Assembly: GCA_037127315.1 (NCBI GenBank)
Contig: JBBBDQ010000445.1
Coordinates: 2,387,501 to 2,451,500 of the forward strand
Direction: 5' to 3'
Length of the DNA stretch: 64,000 nucleotides
Source: Ascarosepion bandense
Taxonomy: Eukaryota; Mollusca; Cephalopoda; Sepiida; Sepiidae
The position numbers were made by a program, and so were the translations under genes. The notes under the pieces were generated by a model that worked only from the letters and a program-made list of their open reading frames with translations, did no database searches and was not told where the DNA came from. Below, piece after piece: positions 1 through 12,000 of the stretch (its first letter is position 1; each line of letters begins with the position of its first letter).

Positions 1-59
1 ATTGTCAGCAGGCTAACATTGTTGACACAGTATAAACATTAATGTCTCAACAGTACCAG

Positions 60-840
60 CCATGTGGTGCCTGAAGAAAGCATAATTTTCATTTCAACTC
101 ACAATTTGTAAACAGAATGGCCAGTGATCCAACCCAAATAACAGCAGTAAACTTAACTTTACTCTTCCTACCTATAACAGCAGTGTTCAAATCTTGTTTG
201 CGCAATTAGATGTGATCTTCATTACATTTCACAGGCTGCCAAGTATGCGTATGTGGTCGAAAATCTTTCCACACACGTTAGCAATTGAGGTTGCAGATCT
301 CCTAATGGACATACCTTAAATAAACTATTCAACATCTTCAGAGACGCAATATTACATGGAACAGGCTGTTCTGAAGAAAAAAAAGTTCAGAGAATTGTTT
401 AGAGACATGTCTGTGGGAGTGAATAAACTTTGCTAAACTTTGCCTGGTAAAATAAAATTAGCTAAGTTAACTGAAATAGCGGACAAAATAACTGAAAACG
501 AATGACTCGTCCCAATTAACAGCACGCATAATGAAGACAGCAATTTACAACACACTGATAATAACCAACTAATTGAAATGTCTAGACATATGGAGCAACT
601 CTCTATATAGGTTAAGCAGTTGCAACAACAACTTTCTGAGAGCCAACGGGAATGCACATCAAGAAATTGGTCCCGTCTTCGGTCATTTTCCTGCATGAGA
701 CAACCTCTCACTAAGCCGGTGTTCTGGTACCATGTGCAATTTAAAAAAATTAGCCAAGAATTGCCAGAAACCATGCAAGTTTTTCAAAGAATTCATGCAC
801 AGCAACCAGGGAAACAAGTATCCTTACAGTCAGTAGAGAT
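60..840 (+). pseudogene. decayed gag gene of a Ty3/gypsy-type LTR retrotransposon
   Basis: Conceptual translation in shifting plus-strand frames gives pieces typical of gypsy-class Gag: ILFAQLDVIF near 200-230, AIEVADLLMDIP near 280-315, an LAKLTEIADKI segment near 455-495, then a glutamine-rich stretch and, near 700-790, a WYH...C-x4-C-like tail of the kind that ends many mollusc and insect gypsy Gag proteins. Gag would form the virus-like particle. At least three frameshifts and several stops separate the pieces, and no protease or reverse transcriptase follows, so it is dead. It lies upstream of the two coding exons, on the same strand. The family call rests on motif memory, not alignment. 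Confidence 0.6.
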
Positions 841-1354
841 TGTCACTTGTAATAAAAAGTTTTATTTTTGAAGTATATTTTTTTGCGCTCATATTGTAAA
901 GCAAAAAAGTGTACTGTAACAATATTATAAAGAAATAACTATGAAAACCAATTTTTTATTTTTACATTTATAAAAATGTCTGAAGAAGAGAAGAAAATTT
1001 AAATAGATGCATAAGGATAAGTAATTGCAAAATGCATTTTCTAGACATTTCTTTCATTTGCTCTCATCATATAAATTCGCAAAAATAGTTTACAGGCATC
1101 TGGCTTTATAATTTTTTTTTCTTGAGATTTGACAAACGTATTAAATATTTATTAGTCTGTTTTTTTACAAAAGTAGCGTTTAATATTTTTGTCAATTCTT
1201 GAGAAAAAAAGAGAAAGCATCAATTCACTTTCATGTGTTTGGCTTTTTATCTAAAAAAAAAAGGCTTTGTAAAAACAAAATGAAGAGAAAAACTGTCCTT
1301 TTGACACACCGTTATTTTGCAGGTATGAATGTTAAACTTTGCCATTTTTATCTA
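841..1354. other. AT-rich sequence, no feature seen
   Basis: Low-complexity A/T-rich DNA with short A and T runs. No coding frame, repeat border or RNA-like fold was recognised. It is probably intronic or upstream of the exon at 2754. Confidence 0.5.
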
Positions 1355-2058
1355 TACTAGCAGTATAGCCCGGCATTGCTCGGGTGTAATGAAAGCTTTA
1401 AAACTAATCCATGATCCTGGAGCTCAGACTCTTTGGACGTTGGCATGAAAGACTAAAAAGCAATAGTTGTTTCCAGTTAAAGTGAAACTGTAGACTGAAA
1501 GAAAAATGAATGGATGTAAGTCAAATTTTGATTTCCTGGTATCAATATCAAATAAGTTTTTTTCATCGTAAACTGAATTTTGAAGGCTAAATAAGTCCTC
1601 TGAGTAAATGGTATCATGGTTGAGACTAAGAACTACAATTATACCTACTTAGAGCCAAACCTGAAGCAAAAACTAAAATCAAAGGGCTGAAAAAATACAG
1701 ACATACAGGCAGATAAACAGACACACACAAACATCTTGCCTTTTATATATTTATATTATCGATTTTCTGCACTATTGTAAGAACTGCAACCTTGAAACTT
1801 CTGAATATCTTTGCTTATGTCTTTGTCTATGAGTGTATCAAATTTGATTAAAATCAGACCACTCCTTCTATAACCCGATTTTTTTCGATTATTGATTTTC
1901 GATATTTATCAGGGGTTCCTTGACACCAAACCTAGCTAAGAACACTCGCAGATGCTTATAGTACAACTGTGTAAATTTTCAAGAAAATCGGTTCAGCCTT
2001 TTCGGAGTCTATAGGTAACACACACAGAGACAAAGTTCCATTTATAAATAAGTTTAGA
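1355..2058 (+). mobile_element. non-autonomous interspersed element, copy 1
   Basis: Begins TACTAGCAGTATAGCCCGG and has a CCCGGCATTGCTCGGG hairpin-like start. It ends with the AAAATCGGTTCAGCC motif and ACAAAGTTCCATTTATAAA. A second copy lies at 8526-9016. Copy 1 carries about 205 extra bases (around 1550-1755), which end in an ACAGACACACACAAACA stretch resembling another 3' end of the same type. Elements with CCCGG-CGCTTGCT-like starts and GGTTCAGCCGTTT-like ends are common in invertebrates. The superfamily cannot be fixed from sequence alone. Confidence 0.65.
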
Positions 2059-2351
2059 TTGTTAATAGATTGAATCAAGGAGACTCTTGTTATTTCTTCA
2101 TTTAATTTTATATTTTCTAAAAAGTTTATTTAATCCTTTTAGGTAAACAGAAATACAATAAAATGGGATTAATAAAGGAAAGGTTTTTATTTTTGCTAGA
2201 GACTATATTTTTAAGAAAAAAAATCTATTCTATTTTATTATTTTTACATTAGATAATTTTTTAATTTCTAATTTCAATTTTCCATATTTGAGAACCATTT
2301 AGAAATCCCTTTTACTGAACAAGTACTTTTGTTTAATTTACACTACACAGT
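2059..2351. other. AT-rich sequence, no feature seen
   Basis: A/T-rich DNA between two repeats, with no coding or structural signal recognised. Confidence 0.4.
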
Positions 2352-2520
2352 GGATGTACAGGTGGTGTATTGAATATTGACTTGGAATGAGAAAATGATG
2401 AACAGAGTTCAAATTCCACTCAAGTTCATTACATTCACTTACATGCAAACACCCTTGGGAAAGGTATAAATCCATATCCTCCCACAAGCTATGGGTTAAA
2501 TACTAGGACTTGTGTATATA
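2352..2520 (+). mobile_element. SINE-1 relic (tRNA-headed SINE)
   Basis: Diverged copy of the dominant SINE. It keeps a tRNA-like head, the box-B-like GAGTTCAAATTCCA, the CATTCACTTACATGCAAA segment, CCTTGGGAAAGGTAT and CTATGGGTTAAATA, then stops before the 3' body. It lies just upstream of the exon at 2754. Confidence 0.7.
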
Positions 2521-2753
2521 TGGAAAAATCATTGTTATTCTGAAAAAAATTGTTAATGCAATATTCACTCACTAAAGAAGAATTGTTTTCACAAATCAAA
2601 ATATGTTTTGGTTTTAAATAATGGGTTAAAGAGTTGATAAGTCATAAAAAAAACAAAAAACAATAAATTAAAATTTATCCTCTGCTCAATATTTCCTAGT
2701 TGTTTGTATGAAACTTTGCACTAATTTATATTACTGTTTCTTTGTTATTGTAG

Positions 2754-2834
2754 GCTATCCTCAACAACCTTTTCCTGGTCAAGGTTACCCACCTGCTTAT
2801 GGCCCACCGGATATGTCTCAGCCACCTTATCCTA
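2754..2834 (+). CDS. internal exon of a Pro/Gly/Tyr-rich protein
   Basis: An 81-bp exon bounded by a pyrimidine-rich tract ending TTATTGTAG and by a GTAAGAT donor at 2835. Read in the phase that joins the next exon it gives YPQQPFPGQGYPPAYGPPD and then MSQPPYP, low-complexity and rich in P, G, Y and Q with no stop. Both ends are phase 1, so the exon is symmetric. Its base composition stands out sharply from the AT-rich surroundings. The upstream exons lie outside the window or were not recognised. Such tails occur in WBP2-like, annexin-like and ESCRT-linked proteins, and the protein identity is not established. Confidence 0.8.
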
Positions 2835-3660
2835 GTAAGATAATAGAACTTTGAAATTATCAATTCAATTTTTGTTTTGATTAATGTAATGTGGAGGATA
2901 TTTTTGTAAAATCATGTACAGTTACATATTTTTCAGAGTCAAATTTAATTTACTAAAGTATTAAAAGAAAAAGAAATTAAGTTTGATTATGCAAAGAACA
3001 TTTGTTGCATTTTAGATTCAAGCTGGATATGAAAATCATTTAAAAATGAATGTAAAAATACACTGACCTCAAAGAAAAAAATTTAGAGAAACCAATTAAA
3101 AGGTGAGGAAAAAAAACAAACAAATCTAATTACCATTGCAGTTGTTTGCATAAATTCTTAGATTGAATTTTGTTTAAATTACTGCATTTTTTTTTTTTTT
3201 TTTTTTTTGTTAAAAAAATTATTACTTCTACTGGCAAAAAGATGGAAACAAAATAAGTATTTGGAATAAATTTTCAGTCTAAATAGATTAGTTCTTTACA
3301 GTGGCAATATTATTTTTGTATTAATTCTGTTAAATGAAGCATTATTAATTTTGACCAGGATTTACTTTCATCTTTTTATTTGCTTTTTATCACAATGACT
3401 GTCCATCAATTTATTGCAATAAGTCAAGAGCACAAGATCAAAAATAGAGATTGCCTTTTGGTGAGACACTTGAACTCATGTACCTTTTGCTTCAGCTAAG
3501 TTAAAAAAAAAAGTATTTACAATCCAGTTGGAATGCAGAATTCTTTGATTTTTTTTTATTAAAAAAATTCTTAGAAACATTTAGCCTCTCTAGTCATACA
3601 ACATTACATTGTTTTTATATCAACAAATATTTAATTGTTTTTCTGTATCTGTGAACCTAT

Positions 3661-3770
3661 AGTCAATTCATGCTGAAAACACTGGTTGCCACTCAATCAC
3701 AAAAGTTAAGCAGCATTGAGCTTGGTTAGTACTTAGGTGGAAGATTATTTGGGAACACTGGGTATTGTAA
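3661..3770 (+). pseudogene. degenerate 5S rRNA-like sequence
   Basis: Shows the 5S order CTGAAAACACTGGTT, AAAAGTTAAGCAGCATTGAG, CTTGGTTAGTACTTAGGTGG and TTGGGAACACTGGGTATTGTAA. The internal promoter (box A AGTTAAGCA, box C region) is recognisable, but many substitutions rule out a working gene. Two other 5S-like sequences, near 18.1 and 28.0 kb, run directly into SINE-1, so this may be the head of an old 5S-SINE composite. Confidence 0.7.
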
Positions 3771-3963
3771 TTGATCACTTACAATCGGAAATATCAGATT
3801 TATACAACTTAAGTTGATAAACCATAAAAACAAATCAGTCAATGAGCATCTGTGAACATGGTAGACTTGACATTTTGTTAATAAGGCTATGAGTTTTGTG
3901 TATTTTTTGGTGAAGGTGCGTGTTCAAAATGTAAACAAAGAAAGTGTAGAAGAAGCTTACAAA

Positions 3964-4872
3964 TGTGACACGATAACTAGGCGTATATTAAGGTGGATTT
4001 GTAAAATATGTATTTTATTATAATAGATTAAGAAAAAAATGGTTAGGAATAGAAAAATAGTTTAAAAACATGTTTCGTTTAACAAAAGTGAAAAAGAAAA
4101 GGAAAAAAAAAAAATGCTTTTTCTTTTATAAGTAAATTTAAAATATTTGACTAAGTGATTTGATGTGATAAAAGATAAAGTTTAGGAAACAGATTTTTAA
4201 GTGACCAGGTCAAAAACTGTTACTGTATCTTGACCACACATTAAGAAAAGATAATAGAATTTTCCCTTTCTCTAGGCAATAAAAAAAATGCCTGGTTACT
4301 GGTAAAGTGTCAGGGCTATAAAAACATCCGGCAGCCTTCACACGAAGCTTTATTAAGATAAAAAGATAAAAAAAATCTTGGAAATTACTAAGGCTAAGTG
4401 CAGACGGGATGTCTGAGAGATGTTTACACATCAAAAGAGGGAAACTTTAAGTACCTTGAAATTGTGGACTTACAGTCGCCAATGCTTATCGCCCTGTGGT
4501 CTAGGAACTTCCGATTATTTCAATATAAATACAAGTGATTTTTTTTTCCAAGCCGATCAGTTCAGTTCAGCCAGGAGTTCAGCTGCGCTGAGGAGGGGAA
4601 GCTCCGTTCGTCTGAGTTGGTCGGTTTGGCATTTGATCTCTATTAATTAGAGTTAGAGCTGAGTGTCACATCGCCTGCCCCAACTGCAAGACTAAATCTA
4701 AATGAAATAAAGCATCGATTTAACTCATCCAAGTTGTGGAAGTTTGTTCCTTATAGTTTATCTTGTACCCCCAGCTTGAGACTTCGACTTTTTCAACCAA
4801 CCCCCGGCAACATCACAGCATGGAGAACGGCCACCGGAGAAATTGTTCGGAACCTCCATTGGGGTGTTACAC
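3964..4872 (+). mobile_element. candidate solo LTR inside the intron
   Basis: More GC-rich than its surroundings. It has a TATA-like ATATAAATA at about 4523-4531, a GC-richer stretch with a direct CAGTTCAGTTCAG repeat, and AATAAA at 4706-4711, then a 3' part ending GGGTGTTACAC. The order TATA, leader, polyadenylation signal, terminal TGTTACA is that of a gypsy-type LTR. TGTGACACG at 3964 is a possible left end and ACAAA flanks both proposed ends. The left border is uncertain (it could be near 4290). Confidence 0.4.
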
Positions 4873-5203
4873 ACAAAAAAAAAAGTTCCTGCTACAGATG
4901 TTTATTCTTTTAATGGTGACTGTATTAAAACAGTCAAAAGTTGACTTGAGTATGTCTGTTTTCTTTTTTGGTTCTGAAATATTTATGGGAAGTAAGGATA
5001 TTAATGGGTAAATATGGTTGAGCTTAATTCAGCTTCATGTTGAATTGTGAAGACCAAACCTCTACTTCATGAATAGGGCTGCTGAAAATACATCTGACAA
5101 ATCATGTTGGAAAGAGAAAGATTCTGTCCTTGCCAGAAGTAGGGCCATAAAAAAATTACACATGTGACCTTTCTGGGTTGTTTTTTTTTTTTTTCCTGGG
5201 AAA

Positions 5204-5492
5204 GGTTGTGCATTGTGATTCAGTGGCTATCAATTCAGAATGAGAACTCGGAGAGCTGAGTTTGAATTCTAGTTGATATTCGTTGCATTCACTTGTGTGC
5301 AAATAACCTTGGGAAAGGTATGGATTCGTCTCTTCCCGCTAGCTATGGGTTAAATAGCAAGACAGATTGGGTTCTATAGCTTTGGTTGGCAGTCAGTCTA
5401 CTGCAGAAAGTAATGTCAACCTACTGCAGAAAAATCTTTTGAGACATAATTGCTGAAGCATGTATCACATATGGTACCTAACTGACTAATCT
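5204..5492 (+). mobile_element. SINE-1 copy
   Basis: Nearly complete: head GTGATTCAGTGGCTATC, box-B-like GAGTTTGAATTCTAG, body through GGTTCTATAGCTTTGGTTGG and the CTACTGCAGAAAGTAATG segment, and a 3' end with ATGTATCACATATGG and CTAACTGACTAAT. The palindrome that normally precedes GATCGCCC is partly lost. It sits in the intron in gene orientation. Confidence 0.8.
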
Positions 5493-5855
5493 TGAGAAAA
5501 TTAATTAATTTTTTATTCTTTATTATTATTTTATTCATTGTTTTTATTTAGTTTTCCCACAATTTTTTTCATTTCCCCTTTTTGATTGAACAAGAGAGAT
5601 CAAAGCACATTTTTATTTATATCAAATAAATTCCTTATCAACTTGTATGGTTTTTATTTGAAAAAGTAAGTCAAATCAAAATAATCGTTAAGGTAAGAGA
5701 CATTATAGTAAAAATAAAAAATAAACTTTAGCTATTTTAACCATATTGCTATTTCAGGTGACAACTGAAAAAATGAATCAAGAAACTAAAGAGCTTTAGC
5801 TACTATTAATTTGTTTGTATTTTATTAAAGGATTGTTTTATTGTCTTTTTTATAG

Positions 5856-5953
5856 GTGCTCCAAGCTATCCAGGACAAGTTCCACCACCTCCAGGATTTA
5901 CTATGTCAGGCCCTGTGCCCTCTCAGCCTCCTCCGCCATACCCAGCATCTTGA
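5856..5953 (+). CDS. terminal coding exon of the Pro/Gly/Tyr-rich protein
   Basis: Follows a strong acceptor (TTGTCTTTTTTATAG). The first two bases complete a Ser codon split by the intron; then 31 codons give APSYPGQVPPPPGFTMSG followed by PVPSQPPPPYPAS and TGA at 5951-5953. The tail holds PPPPY, a PPxY-type WW-domain ligand if it is exposed. That is known of the motif class; binding here is inference. No transmembrane segment is seen. Proline-rich codons in DNA that is otherwise AT-rich argue for selection. This is the most convincing host coding sequence in the window. Confidence 0.82.
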
Positions 5954-6217
5954 GAATACTATATTCAATTTTTTTTTCTCTTAATATTCTGAAAATGGAA
6001 AAAAAAAAAAAAAAATTATTACAATACTTTTGGTTACAACCAATGATATAATTTTGATGAAATAATCCCCTTCCCATTTTAAAGACAAAAGTTATTAAAT
6101 CTAGGATCCTTCTGCAACTTAATTTTGCTGTGATAAATAATTTTAATTTTTAAATATAATTTGAAAATAGTAAAATGGATAATGTAACCGTTTAAATATA
6201 TTTAACCTTAGCATGTA
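5954..6217 (+). other. 3' UTR of the exon gene
   Basis: Follows the TGA, starts with poly-A-like and AT-rich DNA and runs to the TA target of a pogo-like transposon. No canonical AATAAA close to the stop was certain. The true transcript end could lie beyond the transposon, for example at AATAAA near 9642. Confidence 0.4.
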
Positions 6218-6928
6218 CTGTATTTGACGGTGTATAAGACGCACCCCAATTTTAACTAGGCAAATCAAGAAAAAAATAGAAATTAGTAAAATTATTAATA
6301 AATGGCGCAGCGTAGGTTATACTTATGAAGTATGATTTTGGTTAAACAAGCCATGATTACAATTAAGCAAAAAAATAATAGGAAAAAAGAACACAAACCT
6401 ATAAAAATGTTGTTATATCCAAAGGTAAGAAAACAAAATAAAAAATTAAGCAATTTTTACATTTGAGCAAAACATTACAGTTGCCATTAAAATTTTATTC
6501 GTCTTCAAATCCATAAAATTCGTCGTCTTTCTTATCAAAACTCTGATATTCATTTTCAAAAAGAAAGATTTGTGCCATCAGTGCAACATGCAAAAACGAC
6601 CGTATAATGGTTCTTCTCATGGTTTGTGGATTTTATTGTAATAGTCTTCGAGCCCTTAATACTCAGTTTTGTTTGATAGAACCAATATTAATTGTGATGA
6701 AATTGATATAATGTTATCAATAACATTTTTAATTTGTCTTTTAAATAATGAATGACAATAGATATATGAAAGTTATTCTAAAGTCTAAGTTAGTAGGAAT
6801 TGCCAGGTAGCTAATTTTGGCTGACTATAGTGAATTTTAAAACTACACATGGCATATAAGATGCAGGCGACTTTTAATAGGTATTTTTAATAATAAAAAA
6901 AAAGCTCTTTATATGCCGTCAAAGACAG
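6218..6928 (-). mobile_element. internally deleted pogo/Tigger-like DNA transposon
   Basis: Flanked by TA on both sides (6216-6217 and 6929-6930). The inverted ends match: CTGTATTTGACGGTGTATAA on the left and, reversed, CTGTCTTTGACGGCATATAA on the right. Inside, on the minus strand near 6496-6545, a frame ends DKKDDEFYGFEDE-stop, the acidic C-terminal tail typical of pogo/Tigger transposases. The catalytic domain is missing and the element is only 711 bp, so it is non-autonomous. Confidence 0.75.
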
Positions 6929-6930
6929 TA

Positions 6931-8525
6931 ATTAGAATCATGGTGTCAAGATTGTATCATGTTTAAATAGCATAACAAAAAAAAACAAGGATTTCACTAT
7001 GCCATTATATTTTGATCGAATAGCATTACAAGGGAGGTAACTCAAAACATTAATAATGTCTCATAAAATGATACCGTATGTATTTGTGCAGAATATTGCA
7101 TTTCTCTCATTCTCATTTCCCTCAAAATTCATTCAATTAAATGACTTCTATTTTTTCTGGATCACATATGTTTATCTTCTGACATTCGGTTCTTAAAATA
7201 TCTTTCGTAATTCCTTAAGTACTTACATTTTTACTAATGAATTCAGTTTTTTTCAATATTGTCAAAGAAAATATAAATTAAGTTTAATTAAATCTGGACA
7301 GTTTAGTAATTTCTTCTTTGAGAAACATAAAAACAAAAGAACCACTTTTGTTTATGAATGAATTTTTCACTTTTAATAAATGAAATAGTTTAAATTCAAT
7401 TTTGCATATAAAGTTTGGCATTTTTCCAATTCATTTTTTGGGTTGTTAAATGCTGCGTTTACACGACCTGTTGTGAAGTGCATGAATCAAGGATTTCGGC
7501 TTGAATGCCGCATTTTACAACAAAGGTATCATTGACAGGGTCTTTATTACAAATGAATGAACCCAACTTTATTGAAACAGTTACGATATTCCACAGCCAC
7601 TCTTAGAAGAAAGCAATTAAAAGATAACAAAGTAGGTGGAGATGAAAATGAAATAACAAATTATTTTTTTAGAGCAATCAAGAAAATCTCAGAGAAATAT
7701 TCAAAATAATTGGAAGACTTAACATTTAAGTATGAAAAGTTGAGTATTTTACATCACAACACAATCAAATTCTGATAATTTCATAATTTTTCAGTTTACT
7801 TTATTAAATAATAATGATAATAAGTTATTATTTTGGGTGATATTAAGCAGATGGTTTTTATTTAACAATATAGGAAAGAATGCATTCATCCAAAAATAGA
7901 GCAATTGTTATATTGTATCATTTACTGAGGTGACCTCAGAAGCCATTATTGATATGATTATTTCTGATGTGGTACTTTTTAAAATGTGGCCTGGTGACAG
8001 AATTTAATGTAAGTAAATTAATACTGTAATCAGAAGTTTATTAAATATTGAAACTTTAAAAATTTCTTGTGGTTAATTAAAAAAATATTTTGAATAACAT
8101 TCTTTGACTATTTTGTTAATGTAAAAACAAATATTAAGTAATCACTGACAAAAATTTAAACATGAAAATAATTTAAAAATGTAATTTATTGGTAGTATTT
8201 CAAGTGATTTATATCACTAAAGATATACATTTGGGTTGTTCACTTTTTTTTATCTAAATATACTGCAACGATCACCCTCTCCACTCACTTTATTTTTGTC
8301 AGTTTATCAGAGAAATTTTTTTAACTAACCTCAGAAAAATTCTTATCTTTCAGTTTTTTGTAATTGTTATCAAGCATCTATAATTTAAATAAAAATGTTA
8401 AGAATTTAAATTTCTTAAGAGAATTTAAGAGAAAATAACAAAAGCCCTTTCAGTATTTTATACTGAGAAAGTGTAAAGTAATTTTATCTAGAATTTAAGA
8501 GCTTGTTCCTTTTCTTCTATTGAAT
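6931..8525. other. AT-rich intergenic sequence
   Basis: About 1.6 kb of A/T-rich DNA with no convincing coding frame, RNA gene or repeat border. Confidence 0.5.
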
Positions 8526-9016
8526 ACTAGCAGTATAGCCCGGTGTTGCTCGGGTGTAATGAAAACTTTAAAACTAATCCATGGTTCTGGAGCTCAGACT
8601 CTTTGGATGTTGGCACGAAAGACTAAAAAGCAATAGTTGTTTCCAGTTAAAGCGAAACTGTAAACTGAAAGAAAAATGAATGGATTTAAGTCAAATTTTG
8701 ATTTCCTGGTATCAATATCAAATTTTCTGCACTATTGTAAGAACTGGAACCTTGAAACTTCTGAATATCGTTTCTTATGTCTTTGTCTACGAGTGTATCA
8801 AATTTGATTAAAATTGGACCACTCCTTCTATAACCCGATTTTTTCGATTATCGATTTTCGATATTTATCAGGGGTACCTTGTCACAAAACCTAGCTAAGA
8901 ACACTCGCAGACACTTATAGTACAACTGTGTAAATTTTCAAGAAAATCGGTTCAGCCGTTTCAGAGTCTATAGGTAACGGACACACACAAAGTTCCATTT
9001 ATAAATAAGTTTAGAT
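8526..9016 (+). mobile_element. non-autonomous interspersed element, copy 2
   Basis: Second copy of the element at 1355-2058, with the same TACTAGCAGTATAGCCCGG start and the same ACAAAGTTCCATTTATAAA end. It lacks the roughly 205-bp internal segment of copy 1, so the two copies define an optional module. Confidence 0.7.
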
Positions 9017-12000
9017 TTGTTCTGTTCTTTGAAATAAAGAAATGACAAACTTTTATTTCTTTCTCCCTCTCTGTTTTTCACATCTACTATATAAGCAGAC
9101 AGTACTAATTTTATGATGTACCAATCTTAATGAAGAGCCATTTAGAAGCATTATTATCATCTCACTTTTAAGAACTATAATATAGGCTTTGGAAACAAAA
9201 CTTCAAATATTTCCATATTGACATATTTCTGATGGATTAAATTTGGCCTCTTTCACTTGAATGGCATCATAGAAAATAGACTTGTATAAATATTAAGTGA
9301 AAAATACATTTCAACATTTCTCAGGGAAAATAACTCCCTCTTGTGGTTCTGATGGCTGTCATGTGCCATTATTCCAATCTGTCCCTATTTTTTTTTTTTT
9401 TTTTTTTTTTAGTGGTATTTTCAGTAAAATGACTAATTAAAACATACGTCCCTTAAATATTTTTATGTTATATTTTGTTTTTGAAGATTATAGTTACTTT
9501 CTTTAGAGAAAAAATACTGAAAAAAAAACAAAAGAACTTAAGGTTACATATTAAATATTCCTTTAATATTTAGATTTTGTGTTTTTTATTTATTGTTTTA
9601 ACCTTATTTGGTGTTTGATGAATATCTTAAAGCATGAAAGAAAATAAACATTGCTAATTTTATAAATTTATCTCACTTATTTGATGATTGAATTGTTGAA
9701 TCTAGATTTGTCTTGAGTCTTGATGCCATATTCAGAGCTTTTACTTTGCTTTATTTTCTTAAGAGTTGATTTTTGTATTGGAATATTGACACACATGCAA
9801 TACTTGTCTCTGTTCAATGTGAATCACATTTAGAATGGAAAACCTCAAAATGAAAAGGTGCAGATAAAAATAAAAAAATGAGAAATATTCACTTATCTAT
9901 AAGAATCTTCTTACTTTATCTTTCATTAATTAACCTGATGGAGTTCAATTTTAGTAATCAATGCTTTCACAGTGACAGAAATTGAAGAACAGAAATAAGA
10001 AATTTCCATTCTCTGCAGTTAAAAGAAAGAATTGAGTTTGTTGTTATCTGTTCACTGTTTAAATTAAAGCACAAAGTGACAAATATAATAGTTTTGATAT
10101 TACCAATTAGTGTGTCTTTAATAGATTTCTAGCTTAATCTAGACATTTCATTTAAATTACCTCCCCCCCCCGCTTTTTTTTTACTGATATATAAATACGA
10201 ACAAATGAGAAGACATACATTTTAAGATAAAAGTGAAATGTTAAATTTATAAACTTTTCCTGATTTGTTTCATGAACACACACACACACACGTGCTTGTT
10301 TGTTCATTCATTAAACATGGGTATGTGAGAGTGCACGTTCCATAAACACATGTTCCTTAAACATTATATATATATATATATATATATAGTATGTAAACAG
10401 ACATATAAAAAAGATCTTTTCTGTCTGAAAACAATAATTATGCATGTGTGTGTGTTTTACTGCCATACTTATAATCTTAATCTTATAATCTTAATTTTTT
10501 AACTGAAAGTAACTACTAGATGTTATTTTCTTTTTCAATTTTACACATTTTGTCAAAGTGAAAAAATTAAGTGATTTTGCCTCAAATCTGGGTCAATTTT
10601 TTTTTGTGAACTGTGCAACACTCAGATATCTAATACAAATCAAGTTCTGTGTCAGAAGTTAGATATTTTAAATTTACTCTTTCTTTGGACCTTGTAAAGA
10701 TTAAAAAGTATTTTGAAATGCATTATCTAGATTTGAATCTCTGATGTCTGCATGTTGTACATAATTTGATTCTTTAGTTAACTCTTTTTGTCTCTCATTA
10801 AAAAAAAAAAAAAGCATAAACACAAATTCATGACAATGTTTGCTTACATAACATAAGTATTTATTTAGAAAAATTAGATGTGACCCTAAGGTTTGTGTCA
10901 AATGAGATTTACATTGACTTACCACAGAATTGTAGGAATGGTCTTAGTATAACTTGCCCTGTGATCTATTGTGCTAATTCTATTCAGCATCTGCAAAAGC
11001 AATGCTACAATTAAGCAACATTAAGAAGACTCATTAAAACATAAAAATTGTTAAAGTGAAAAAAAATTAAAAAATATATTTGAAATGTAAATACCTTTCT
11101 TTGTACTTCAACTAATGATCAGATTTTTCCTTGCCATGAAATGACTTCTCAAAACAGAAACACAAATGCGCACCTCTCTAAGAAACAATAATTTTAAAAA
11201 AAAATTACTATTGATCAAGCAAGCACTTCAGATAACAAATATAATTTTATTTTTATTTTTTATTTTTTTAATTTAAAAGTTTTAAGAGCAGGTGGTCAAT
11301 TTGCTGTATGAATTCATTGAAAGTTGATACCTTCTATATAAGTTCTGCCCCCAATATGTTCATAATACGTGATAAAGCACATTCTTACAAAAATTAAAAT
11401 AATATCAAATTAAAATAAAAGTTAATATTTATATTATTTTAAGTTGTCCTTTTAGAGAAATCTATGACAAATCGAAAATCAATTTTTGTGTGATGTTTAT
11501 GTTGATGTAACTACACTACATTGTTCTGCATTAAGTCTTAGAATTAATTTTAACAAATTTTATGATTTGATAAACTCTTTTGTAGTTGCAATAGAGTTGA
11601 TGGGTAGAATAATATATTTTAATACTTTTCATTGTATTTCTTCTCTTCACATAAATATTAGAAATTCCGAGTGCTCTTAAATAGATTCTGATGATTATAC
11701 TGGATTTTAATTTGCTGTTCTGGTAAGAATAGAAATTTATGAGATCATTCTTATTAGTTGATTTGTGATGGATATTTAGTTTTAGGCTATTGTTGTAATA
11801 TATTTCTGTGACCTACAGAAATATGATTTTGCTCAAAGGCAAGAATGTAAACAGCATAAACAAAAGTGTGTTGTAGCAAAGGCAGCTGGCATCAAAGAAA
11901 TGTAATGTATTTTTGTGAACAAACAGAAATGTATTTGGCATCAGAAACAATGACAGTATGTGTGTGTGTGTCTGGGCAGCTGTTTTCAAGGGCAGAAAAT

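Larger units (their letters stand above)
2835..5855 (+). other. intron between the two recognised exons
   Basis: Starts GTAAGAT and ends with the acceptor TTTTTTATAG. It is about 3.0 kb and AT-rich. It contains a 5S rRNA relic, an LTR-like segment and a SINE-1 copy on the gene's strand. The phase-1 junction (A plus GT gives Ser) keeps the reading frame open, which supports the intron call. Confidence 0.75.

Noticed and set aside
1310..1345. Extra exon after TTATTTTGCAG at about 1321
   Set aside because: The acceptor-like site is followed by AT-rich sequence with no extended frame in the proline-rich style.
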